This document shows, one piece after another, positions 1-6,819 of a stretch of 12,126 bases of DNA. Where the stretch lies: positions 68,172-80,297 of the forward strand of contig PAWT01000024.1 in NCBI GenBank assembly GCA_002714165.1, in the 5' to 3' direction. Source of the stretch: Acidobacteriota bacterium (GTDB lineage Bacteria; Acidobacteriota; Vicinamibacteria; Vicinamibacterales; UBA823). The notes beneath the pieces were generated by a model. The model made no database searches. It saw only the letters and a program-made list of their open reading frames with translations, and had not been told where the DNA came from. The number at the start of each line of letters is the position of its first letter. Position 1 is the first letter of the stretch. A program made the position numbers and the translations under genes.

Positions 1-545
1 ATCAGAACGCAAACTGTTGGCTGTCCCTTGATAGCACGCGGTAACCGCATCCATGTGGTGAACGGAATCCGACTGAGTGTGCGTTCTGACAGATCGGTTA
101 GGTCTAGTGCGACTATTCCGAAACCACCTGCATTGAGCAGTAATCCAAGCGCCTTGAGCGCCCGGCCGAGAGCGTGCGCCTCGTCTTCGCCGTGGGTATC
201 CGGATGCCCACGGATCCATAAGAGATGCGATAGTTTAATTCCGGATGTCACTGCCGAGCCTGGGGCGAACGTATCAAGCGTGTCAATAAGACCTACGAGC
301 TCGCCACGGCTGGTCGCCGCTGCCATTGCCGCACATAGCACACTCATTCGGCCTGATGAACGTAGCCCGACGATCTCCGAAAGCTCGCCTTTAGGTAGCC
401 CACCGTCAAGTGCCCCATCGAGTGCATCAATACCTGTTGACGCTAACTGAACTTTCTCATGGTAATCTTTGTAACTATTTGATAATAAAGTGTTTCCTAG
501 ATTCTTACTCCTGAGAAGTCTTTCTAAGTCTACTTTTTTCAACAC
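1..545 (-). CDS. ImuA/RecA-like mutasome ATPase-fold protein, N-terminal part (runs off left edge)
   Basis: The minus-strand frame is open from a GTG at 545-543 to the window edge (181 codons). An in-frame TAA lies four codons upstream of the GTG, so the start is this GTG or the TTG right after it. The protein begins MLKKVDLERLLRSKNLG, followed by STGIDALDGALDGGLPKGEL (about residues 36-55). Next comes a P-loop-like G-L-R-S-S-G-R-M at 60-67, a strand VGLIDTLDTFAP, LLWIRG, and GFGIVALDL followed by RIPFTTWMRL. This order matches the RecA-like/ImuA proteins that accompany ImuB and DnaE2 in damage-induced translesion synthesis. The Walker A lysine of RecA (GPESSGKT) is arginine here, so ATP hydrolysis may be weak or absent and the role structural. 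If the usual cassette is present, imuB and dnaE2 should lie to the left, outside the window. The family call is from recognised motifs; the mutasome role is inferred. Confidence 0.82.
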   Translation of the reverse strand, partial: MLKKVDLERLLRSKNLGNTLLSNSYKDYHEKVQLASTGIDALDGALDGGLPKGELSEIVGLRSSGRMSVLCAAMAAATSRGELVGLIDTLDTFAPGSAVTSGIKLSHLLWIRGHPDTHGEDEAHALGRALKALGLLLNAGGFGIVALDLTDLSERTLSRIPFTTWMRLPRAIKGQPTVCVL

Positions 546-824
546 AACTTTCGTATTTTATTCGCCATTAAAGAAAAATTGCAAGAAGCCAACCTACGCT
601 GACCTCACTCCGGTAAGTCGCTACATGGTTTCCTGCTCGGTGCGTGAAACGGCTCATGTTGGACCAACGGACTCCAGCCCAGAAGACCCAGTGATAAGGT
701 AGTGGCTTGTGTCCGTCCGCCAAGCTCGCCGTTCGTAATCAACCAACCACCTGCAAAGAATCCTTACCACGCGGCCAAACCATTGAGAGATGACAGAGAG
801 AACTCAAACGTCACTTCTAGATCC
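546..824. other. Divergent intergenic region between the ImuA-like and MFS genes
   Basis: About 280 bases separate the GTG of the minus-strand gene from the likely ATG of the plus-strand MFS gene. Besides the candidate promoter described for the left gene I see no convincing coding region, terminator or long repeat. Open frames exist across it on the plus strand (490-702 and 702-824), but their translations are low-complexity, lack a ribosome site and resemble no family I know. I do not see a strong plus-strand promoter for the MFS gene. Confidence 0.5.
555..584 (-). promoter_or_regulatory. Candidate sigma70-type promoter for the ImuA-like gene
   Basis: Reading the minus strand, TTGCAA (584-579) is followed after 18 nt by TAAAAT (560-555), close to the sigma70 -35 and -10 consensus. 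Transcription would begin just before the GTG start at 545, giving a very short or leaderless 5' end, which fits the lack of a clear Shine-Dalgarno sequence. On the plus strand the -10 region also holds TTCG (550-553) and TTCG (561-564) separated by 7 nt. That spacing resembles direct-repeat LexA boxes of some bacteria, but the match is too short to be convincing. Confidence 0.3.
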
Positions 825-2054
825 ATGCTAGCGTCGTCGGGCTCGCGTGCCTTACGCCGCCTCGGTGCTGCTCTGGCCTATCGTAACTTTCGTATCCTCT
901 GGTGCGGCTCCTTCGTATCCACGGTCGGCATGTGGGTACAAAGGGTCGCGCAAAATTGGCTCATTCTTACACTCACCGGCTCAGCGTTCTATCTCGGCCT
1001 AGCTTCGTTCATGAGCGATCTACCGGTTTTACTTTTTACGCTCATCGGAGGTGTCATTGCTGATCGTCACGATCGTCGTTATCTACTGATCGGTTCGCAA
1101 TGCATTCAGATGGTCCCGGCTTTCATCTTGGCCGCGCTTGTCTACTTCAACGTCGTTCAGATCTGGCAGATTCTGCTCCTTGCGTTCATGACCGGGTGCG
1201 GCCAAGCATTCGGTGGTCCTGCGCACCAATCCCTCATACCAGCACTCGTTCCCAAAGAAAATCTACCCAACGCGATTGCACTAAATTCGATTCAATTCAA
1301 TCTCGGTCGATTCATCGGACCACTCATCGCTGGAGTGACAATGACAGCGTTAGGCACAGCCGCCTGCTTCGGCTTTAATGGGCTCTCCTTTTTCGCAGTG
1401 ATCGTCGCACTGATGTCGCTGCGCGTGAAGCATTTGCCGCCGTCAACCCGACAGCGAATGCTTGATGAATTACGAGGTGGACTGTCCTACGTCCGTCACC
1501 AAGGCTCATTGACCTCGTTGACTAGCCTAGCTTTCATAACAACGCTTCTCGGCTTCCCGTTACTGACTCTACTACCCGTCATCGCTCAGGATGTCTTCGC
1601 GCAGGGAGTCGAACAGTACAGCCGGATGATGGCATTCGTAGGCGCCGGAGCAGTCTTGGGTGCGCTGGCTGTCGCTTGGTTAGGTAAGTTCCGTCACATG
1701 GGCGTGACGTTATTGTTTGTGCAGCTTGCCTTCGGCGGACTTGTCGTCGCTTTCTCATTTTCACGTGTAATGCTGCTAAGCGAGGTCCTACTCTTCTTCG
1801 CTGGCACAACGCTCATCATGGTGTTCTCGCTGACCACTTCTCTCGTGCAACTCGTCGCCCCAAATGAACTCCGCGGCCGCGTCATGAGTATTTTTATGGT
1901 TGCGTTCCGTGGCGGAATCCCTCTGGGCAACCTGATCGCTGGCTTCGTGGCAGACCGAATATCCGCACCATTCGTATTAGGAATAAACGGCATGGCTCTC
2001 ACCGTGATCGCCTGTTATTTTCTGACTCGAAGTCACGGGGTCAGGACTTTGTAA
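825..2054 (+). CDS. MFS transporter, MFS_3 / EntS-like exporter family
   Basis: A 409-residue integral membrane protein of the major facilitator superfamily with about 12 hydrophobic segments. It opens with a short polar N-terminus, then FRILWCGSFVSTVGMWVQ leading into TM1, typical of the MFS_3 (transmembrane secretion effector / EntS-like) group. The loop between TM2 and TM3 carries the motif-A-like GGVIADRHDRR, and a polar central loop (KHLPPSTRQRMLDELRGG) joins the two halves. The family is mainly proton-driven export of siderophores, drugs or small molecules; the substrate here is unknown. I chose the ATG at 825 because it gives the normal length and begins just before the family's conserved start. 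The frame is open back to a GTG at 702, but those 41 residues are proline-rich and unlike the family. No clear Shine-Dalgarno precedes the ATG. It stands alone, divergent from the ImuA-like gene and convergent with the NicO-like gene. Confidence 0.88.
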   Translation: MLASSGSRALRRLGAALAYRNFRILWCGSFVSTVGMWVQRVAQNWLILTLTGSAFYLGLASFMSDLPVLLFTLIGGVIADRHDRRYLLIGSQCIQMVPAFILAALVYFNVVQIWQILLLAFMTGCGQAFGGPAHQSLIPALVPKENLPNAIALNSIQFNLGRFIGPLIAGVTMTALGTAACFGFNGLSFFAVIVALMSLRVKHLPPSTRQRMLDELRGGLSYVRHQGSLTSLTSLAFITTLLGFPLLTLLPVIAQDVFAQGVEQYSRMMAFVGAGAVLGALAVAWLGKFRHMGVTLLFVQLAFGGLVVAFSFSRVMLLSEVLLFFAGTTLIMVFSLTTSLVQLVAPNELRGRVMSIFMVAFRGGIPLGNLIAGFVADRISAPFVLGINGMALTVIACYFLTRSHGVRTL

Positions 2055-2062
2055 GCAAAGTC
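2045..2062. repeat. Hairpin spanning the MFS stop codon
   Basis: GACTTTG (2045-2051), TAAG loop, CAAAGTC (2056-2062) is a perfect 7-bp inverted repeat. The MFS stop codon TAA (2052-2054) sits in its loop. It lies between convergent genes and could aid termination or protect the mRNA end. Neither strand shows a T-run after it, so it is not a classical rho-independent terminator. Confidence 0.35.
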
Positions 2063-2141
2063 TCAAAGACGAGAACTATCTACATCTCAGGCGTGACGTA
2101 AAGTTCGGTCCAGCACAGCGGCACCTAAAGAATTTTGCACC

Positions 2142-2819
2142 TCAAGAGACGGCGAGCCAGTAAATACCGAGAAGAATCGAAGCCGCGGCCGTTACCCCTG
2201 CAGCAATACGGTTCACGCCGAGCAGGATACGACTGGACATCAGCTGTGCCAGCAATATTCCGAACGAGCACATCGCCAGTACAATCCCCATGGTAAAGAT
2301 CGTGACGAACCCAAGTAGGGCCAGTAACGACCCATTCTCAGCCTCAGCACCAGAGAACGACGTTAAGAGTGTCAGTGCCCGCAGACCACTAACTGCAAAG
2401 ATCGCGCCTAGTGCCGTTGGAATATAGGAATGCAAAGCGTGGGTCGAACGTTGATTCTGACTGCCAAGACTCAGATGCCTAGCAAGATTCGATGAGTGAA
2501 CATGAGCGGGTGTATAGACTTCACGATTTATCAACACCCAAAACCCCATCCCACCCAACACCACGAGTAGCCAACCGCTGACCAACTCCCCTCCTCGCTC
2601 TAGCACAACGGGTACCTGCCAACCAAACAGTAAGACGGCTGCAGCACTGGCACCCAGAACTACCGCGTGACCGCACGCGAACCTTAGGGCCACCCTGAAG
2701 ACTTTCCCCCTTACTTGATCATCACGGCCATGGGCTGAAAGAGCGGCAATGGCCATTAGGTGGTCAGCGCCGAGACCATGCACAAATCCAAGCAGGAAAG
2801 CAGATGATGCTAAGAGCAC
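2142..2819 (-). CDS. NicO/UreH-like membrane transporter (probable nickel/cobalt)
   Basis: A 225-residue polytopic membrane protein with about six hydrophobic segments. TM1 holds GFVHGLGADHLMAIAAL (residues 11-27), with the H-x5-D-H arrangement typical of NicO/UreH/HupE-type nickel and cobalt transporters. A central His-containing cytoplasmic loop (HVHSSNLARHLSLG and ALHSYIP, about 106-133) is also usual. The second half carries GAIFAVSGLRALTLL and a glycine- and methionine-rich TM5. The start is GTG at 2819-2817, preceded by AAGG 8 nt upstream. It begins 34 nt after the selenoredoxin stop and is probably co-transcribed with it. Cysteines fall inside predicted membrane segments (C49, C184). 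NicO and DsbD/CcdA are placed in the same LysE superfamily, so a redox-linked role beside a DsbD-like protein is conceivable but unproven. A TauE/SafE-like anion exporter is an alternative label. Confidence 0.72.
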   Translation of the reverse strand: MLLASSAFLLGFVHGLGADHLMAIAALSAHGRDDQVRGKVFRVALRFACGHAVVLGASAAAVLLFGWQVPVVLERGGELVSGWLLVVLGGMGFWVLINREVYTPAHVHSSNLARHLSLGSQNQRSTHALHSYIPTALGAIFAVSGLRALTLLTSFSGAEAENGSLLALLGFVTIFTMGIVLAMCSFGILLAQLMSSRILLGVNRIAAGVTAAASILLGIYWLAVS

Positions 2820-2853
2820 ACAGGACGCCTTCTCCGAGCTCCTCGGTGCTCCA

Positions 2854-3924
2854 TCAATCTATTATCGAGCGAAGGGTAAGCGTCCAACTAACAGGTAAGA
2901 CCACAGGGTTGTAGCAGATTACGTCGTCACACGCCTGGTACTCAAACACGCCATCGATGATCAGCGACCCACCATCCACCGCACGCTGTCGAATCTCTGG
3001 CACGGTCGGAATTGTGATGTCCTGTACCATCCGAAACGGCTGCTGATAGACCTCTACCCGCTCGTCGAGCGGCTCAAAGTGATAAATCTCCGACTCGGGA
3101 TAAATGATAGGGTGGGTAACTAGCCCTTCCTTAGGATTTATTCGAAGAGCAATCACCTGATACGAATGACTACCTGGCGCGTAGACGTGCATGCCAAATT
3201 TCGGTGTCACGTCGAGGACAACCGAGAACCGATTACCGGGCGCAACGATGCGATCGGTCGGATAGGCTACAGCCTCAAGATGGTCGGTCGTCAGCCTTAT
3301 CCCGTCGACCCCAGTGCCTCTGAGCGGATTGCCGAGTTTAACGGCGATACTCGACACGGTATTTCGCGGTTGATACCCTCGCTCGAAAAACCGCTCGAGG
3401 ACCCGACCGTTGGAATCAAGAATGAACGTGCCCGGGTGTGGAATACCGTAAACACGACTTGCCGTCTCGACTGACTCGTTAAGAAGACCGTAACTTTTAA
3501 TGACTGCCGAACCAACGTCCGATAGCATTGGAAATTCCAGTTCTTGGCGATCGACGTAGACTTGTTGTATCTCAACAGGGTCGTAAGTGATCACGGCCAA
3601 CTCTAGTCCGGCCACTCGCAAGTCCTGATACCGACTTTGCAGCTCAACGAGCTGCGTCTTGCACCACGGTCACCAATCCGCCGAACGACTGAAGACTAGC
3701 ATCAACCCTCGTGGCCCGTAGAGTGACTCGAGGGTGCGTGTTTCACCCCGATGGTCGATTAGCGTAAAATCCGGCACGGTTTCACCGACCTGCGGACCCA
3801 GTTCGCTTGGATCGAAGGCGTTAGACTGGGCCCATACCACTTTCGATAGACCTAGGCACCCGGTAAGAACCAGCGTTATCACCATCGTCCGATTCACGAT
3901 TCTAGCGCTCTGAAACGTGCCCAT
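2854..3924 (-). CDS. Exported selenocysteine-containing redoxin fused to a DsbD-alpha-like domain
   Basis: Reading TGA (3672-3670) as selenocysteine joins an 84-residue N-terminal part to the 271-residue remainder in the same frame, giving 356 residues. Residues 14-33 form an export signal: MVITLVLTG then Cys23 (a possible lipobox L-T-G-C), or cleavage after V-W-A. An AhpC/TSA-type redoxin domain follows: VGETVPDFTLIDHRGETRTL, LMLVFSRSADW, then U85-P86-W87-C88, KTQLVELQ, FPMLSD, and HPGTFILDSNGRV as the cis-proline region. Relatives have Cys in place of U85 (SADWCPYCKTQL-type). Residues about 220-350 match the DsbD N-terminal (alpha) domain, including KFGMHVYAPG and Y-Q-A-C332-D-D-V-I-C337. 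It probably reduces disulfides or peroxides outside the cytoplasm. The ATG at 3924 is the only start after an in-frame upstream stop; its ribosome site is weak. Followed by the NicO-like gene. A sequencing error turning TGC or TGT into TGA is the main alternative. Confidence 0.88.
3633..3672 (-). promoter_or_regulatory. UGA selenocysteine codon with bacterial SECIS-like hairpin
   Basis: On the minus strand the TGA at 3672-3670 is followed by GCAGCTC (3655-3649), a GTT loop (3648-3646) and GAGCTGC (3645-3639), a perfect 7-bp stem. Outside it GAC (3658-3656) can pair with GTC (3635-3633) across an AAA bulge. The apical loop begins with G and starts 21 nt after the TGA. Known bacterial SECIS elements lie just downstream of the UGA within the coding sequence, with a small loop containing G or GU early and 16-37 nt of spacing. 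It would recruit SelB with Sec-tRNA. The fit in position, loop and stem is direct; function is inferred. Confidence 0.82.
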
Positions 3925-3963
3925 TACTAGCTCAGCTATGTGAAAACACCTTTGGTCAAAACA

Positions 3964-3980
3964 GTTTGATCACATCAAAC
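3964..3980. promoter_or_regulatory. 17-bp inverted repeat upstream of the selenoredoxin gene
   Basis: GTTTGAT-CAC-ATCAAAC is a perfect inverted repeat with 7-bp arms. It lies 40 nt upstream of the selenoredoxin ATG, within the 88-bp gap after the monooxygenase stop. The core TTGAT...ATCAA matches the half-sites of FNR/Crp-family boxes, but the spacer is 3 rather than 4 nt. It could be an operator giving the redoxin-transporter pair its own control. It could also be a weak AT-rich stem ending the upstream transcript, though no T-run follows it. Confidence 0.4.
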
Positions 3981-4012
3981 AAGCCATAAGCCTGTTGAGA
4001 AACGACCTCGGA

Positions 4013-5641
4013 TTATAACGCAGGAGTTTTCCCACCCAAGTGAAACAAGTGTTCAATCTTCTGCGCCAAGGTATCAAGTTCGTGAGGACTAGCTACCGCC
4101 GCGACGTACCGGTCTGGGCGGACGAGCAGCACTTCACCGGTATGCTGCCGGACAACCTCGCGAAACCGGTCATCGAGGAGCCTCAGCCACGCACCACCCA
4201 ATGGTCGTTGATCGGTCGAAAATAGATGGATTACGTTTACGCCTAACACTTGCCAATAGGCGTGGCGGAGCGTACTGGTTAAATCCAGACTAGAGCAATC
4301 CACCGCAATGAGTGCAAATCCGTAACCAAGATGGCTATCCAGGAGAGCCGTCGATCCAGTCGAGTCCTGCACATGAGGCTGCGGGATCATTCTACCCACC
4401 CAAGTGGGCGTCGAACGAGACGCATCGTGCACGACTAGTCCTTCCCCAATCCTTGCGCGTGGAATGTATTTCATCTCGGTGATATATCCACGGGTGGGCG
4501 GAACTCGCGAAAGAACCCAGAACAGCAGGTCCCGAAAAAATGCTAATACAGCGGATCGGGTGTTAACGATCCGACCAAGTAGCACTGAAATGTTGATCGT
4601 CGCTTGGGTGTGAGCTAAACGTTCGGTCTCGTAGGTATCAAGTGTCGCCATCGACGTGACACCCTGAAAAACGGCAACCAGCTTCCAGCAAAGATTCGAT
4701 GCATCGCGGTGCCCAGAGTTCATCCCTGACGCACCGAAGGGCGGCATCAAATGGGCGGCATCACCTAGCAGAAATACGCGCCCCTTCCGCATCGTTCGAA
4801 CACACAGTGCATGAAAGGTATATACCGCTCGCCGGCAGATCTCTAAATTATCAAAGTCCCGAAATGGAGCGAACAGTCGGCGGAGTGAGCGATCCTCTAG
4901 CATCGTCTCCGGGTCTTCACCCGGCAGCAGCATAAACTCAAATCGCCGACCGTGGAATGGCGCTGGAATACTGTCCGTTGGACGCTTAGGATTTACGAAA
5001 TATTTCGAAAATGGACTCGTATCACTGTCATTGAGTACATCAACCACCACCCATGGCTGCTTGTATGAACGACCCTCCATCTGAATTCCTAATAGGTTTC
5101 GAACCAAACTCTTCCCACCATCACACCCGAGGACATAGTCAGCGCAGATTTCTTGTCGCACTCCGCTATCATTCAGAATCCCGGCGACCACCACTGCCCC
5201 TCGCTCATCCAAGTCAAGCAGGGTCTCTCCAAACTGAACCGTTACCGCCGCGAACCGCCTAGCGCCCCGAACCAGTATCCGTTCCAGTTCTGGTTGCCAA
5301 ATGGCCGACCGGTTTCCATAGCCGTTCTTGGTGATAAAACCCCTGACTCGCGTGACGCAAAATCCAAAGCGAGAGAAGTAAGTAACGCCAGCCGCCGACA
5401 CACAGTGCTCTGCGATTTCACCGGCGAGCCCAACCGTATCGAGTGTGCGAAAGAACTCGTCATCAATGTAGATCCCTTTCGGAATATCTGAAGTGGAACT
5501 ATTTCGCTCAACGACGATCGTGCGAATTCCTGCTAGCCCAAGGATGTTGGCCGCGATGAGGCCGGTGGGCCCTGCACCGACGATGAGCACCTGAGTTACT
5601 TTTGAAGGCACGCTGTAATGACTAGCCGTTAGGGCGTTCAA
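4013..5641 (-). CDS. FAD-dependent aromatic-type monooxygenase (MhpA-like, PF01494)
   Basis: A 542-residue class A flavoprotein monooxygenase, cytoplasmic, using NAD(P)H and O2 to hydroxylate an aromatic or similar ring. Visible motifs are the Rossmann VLIVGAGPTGL (G22-x-G24-x-x-G27) ending at acidic E45, the DG motif GCDGGKSLVRNLLG (D174-G175), and the GD motif GRVFLLGDAAHLMPPFG (G293-D294) followed by GMNSGHRDASNLCWKL. The C-terminal 130 residues resemble the thioredoxin-like tail of 3-(3-hydroxyphenyl)propionate and phenol hydroxylases (YWQVLGVNVIHL, EVLLVRPDRYVAAV). Length fits that group. The start is probably TTG at 5641, overlapping the aminotransferase stop as TTGA, which suggests translational coupling; GTG at 5611 is an alternative. 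Neither has a clear Shine-Dalgarno. With the neighbouring VOC and FAH-family genes it suggests a ring-hydroxylation and cleavage route. The substrate is unknown. Confidence 0.87.
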   Translation of the reverse strand: MNALTASHYSVPSKVTQVLIVGAGPTGLIAANILGLAGIRTIVVERNSSTSDIPKGIYIDDEFFRTLDTVGLAGEIAEHCVSAAGVTYFSRFGFCVTRVRGFITKNGYGNRSAIWQPELERILVRGARRFAAVTVQFGETLLDLDERGAVVVAGILNDSGVRQEICADYVLGCDGGKSLVRNLLGIQMEGRSYKQPWVVVDVLNDSDTSPFSKYFVNPKRPTDSIPAPFHGRRFEFMLLPGEDPETMLEDRSLRRLFAPFRDFDNLEICRRAVYTFHALCVRTMRKGRVFLLGDAAHLMPPFGASGMNSGHRDASNLCWKLVAVFQGVTSMATLDTYETERLAHTQATINISVLLGRIVNTRSAVLAFFRDLLFWVLSRVPPTRGYITEMKYIPRARIGEGLVVHDASRSTPTWVGRMIPQPHVQDSTGSTALLDSHLGYGFALIAVDCSSLDLTSTLRHAYWQVLGVNVIHLFSTDQRPLGGAWLRLLDDRFREVVRQHTGEVLLVRPDRYVAAVASPHELDTLAQKIEHLFHLGGKTPAL

Positions 5642-6768
5642 CGGTTGGGGTTGCTCGTGCCCACGCCATCCGGCGCGACACTATGGACGAACGCTGAGAA
5701 TCCATCGATGAGCTTCTCGTTCTCCCTGTCTAAACCGACAGTAATCCGTAAATAATTATCGAGGCCATAGGCATCCAGCGGTCTGACAAGTATGTTGCGG
5801 CTAGTCAAAAACTCCATGGCTGAGCGAGCCAGACCGCTGGATGGCTCGCTCACTCGGCATGTGTTGAAATTCGTTGCGCTTGGCAGTGGCGGCATGCCTA
5901 AATCTCGCATTTGTTCAGCCACCCAGTCACGGGCCTTCGTGTTGTGCCCGATGACGGCCCGAAGGTGTGCCTCGTCCTGCAGAGCCGCCACACCCGCCGC
6001 CTGAGCTGCCCCACTCACCGGAAATGGTAGCCGCGCACGGTTAAAGGTCTCAATAACACGCTCCGGACCGTAGGCCCAGCCCACACGGACTCCGGCTAGA
6101 CCATAGGCTTTGGAGAAGGTTCGTGTCATGACAACATTCTCGGCTCGTCCAACGATGGCTGCTCCGGAAGAATAGTCTGCGCTCTCAACGAATTCTGCGT
6201 AAGCTGAGTCGATGACAAGTAATACTGTACGTGGCAACCCGTCCCATAGCCGTTCCAATTCGCCAGTGGGTATGTAAGTACCGGTTGGATTATTCGGGTT
6301 GGCCAACAGCACCACTTTTGTTCGGTCGGTAACCGCCGCAAGAAGCGCGTCCACAGAGGTAGTGTGATTAATTTCCTTAGCCGACACTGGCGTGGCACCA
6401 CACGAAATCGCACTCAACTTGAATCGGAGAAATCCATTTTCGCTAAAAACAACCTCATCACCAGGTCCAGCGTATAGAAGCGTTAACGCGTGCACGACTT
6501 GGTCGGAGCCATTGCCGCAAACGATCTGCGTTACCTCAAGCCCGTGCCACTCGGCCAGTGCCTGCCTGAGGTCGAGACAGCCAGTATCAGGATAGAGACG
6601 TAACGTCTCGGCGTACTCACGATACGCGCGTAATGCCTCTGGGCTCGGCCCGAGTGCGGATTCGTTCGATGACAGTTTAATTACCGGCTCTTTACCCGTA
6701 CCCCGAGTAGCGCCAGGCACATAAAGTGGTAACGCCGCAATCTCAGGCCTAGGCTTCGGTCCTCTCAT
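5638..6768 (-). CDS. HisC-like PLP aminotransferase (class I/II)
   Basis: A 376-residue fold-type I aminotransferase closest to histidinol-phosphate aminotransferase. Motifs: IKLSSNESALGPSP near the start (the family's LxxNE), GNGSDQVVHAL (85-95, phosphate loop), LLANPNNPTGTYIP (154-167), VIDSAYAEF (185-193), and the PLP-lysine segment TRTFSKAYGLAGVRVGW with K220. LRITVG near the C-terminus holds the carboxylate-binding arginine. The aspartate-to-tyrosine segment reads DSAY where most HisC have DEAY. No other his genes are here. The context is catabolic, so it more likely transaminates an aromatic or branched amino or oxo acid than makes histidine. The ATG at 6768 has a good purine-rich ribosome site (GGGGAGAGG, 6780-6772). 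It overlaps the monooxygenase by 4 nt at its 3' end and follows the reductase gene by 51 nt. The family is certain; the substrate is not. Confidence 0.88.
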   Translation of the reverse strand: MRGPKPRPEIAALPLYVPGATRGTGKEPVIKLSSNESALGPSPEALRAYREYAETLRLYPDTGCLDLRQALAEWHGLEVTQIVCGNGSDQVVHALTLLYAGPGDEVVFSENGFLRFKLSAISCGATPVSAKEINHTTSVDALLAAVTDRTKVVLLANPNNPTGTYIPTGELERLWDGLPRTVLLVIDSAYAEFVESADYSSGAAIVGRAENVVMTRTFSKAYGLAGVRVGWAYGPERVIETFNRARLPFPVSGAAQAAGVAALQDEAHLRAVIGHNTKARDWVAEQMRDLGMPPLPSATNFNTCRVSEPSSGLARSAMEFLTSRNILVRPLDAYGLDNYLRITVGLDRENEKLIDGFSAFVHSVAPDGVGTSNPNR

Positions 6769-6819
6769 AGACCTCTCCCCTTAAACTCGCCATCGTTCTC
6801 GCGTAACTCGATCAAACAC

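Noticed and set aside
28-450. A 140-residue plus-strand open frame
   Set aside because: It is antisense to the ImuA-like gene, whose translation has clear family motifs. The plus-strand translation is low-complexity Ser/Pro/Arg.
490-702. A 70-residue plus-strand open frame
   Set aside because: It overlaps the 5' end and promoter of the ImuA-like gene, has no ribosome site, and resembles no family.
702-824. N-terminal extension of the MFS gene from the GTG at 702
   Set aside because: The 41 extra residues are not hydrophobic or family-like. The ATG at 825 gives the standard MFS_3 start.
2055-2141. A rho-independent terminator between the convergent MFS and NicO-like genes
   Set aside because: The only clear stem (2045-2062) has no following T-run on either strand, so I list it only as a hairpin.
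2854-3621. A separate 255-residue protein starting at TTG 3621, plus an 84-residue small protein ending at 3670
   Set aside because: The two parts are in one frame, together make a complete redoxin domain, and the TGA sits on the active-site residue with a SECIS-like hairpin. A split gene or pseudogene is less likely.
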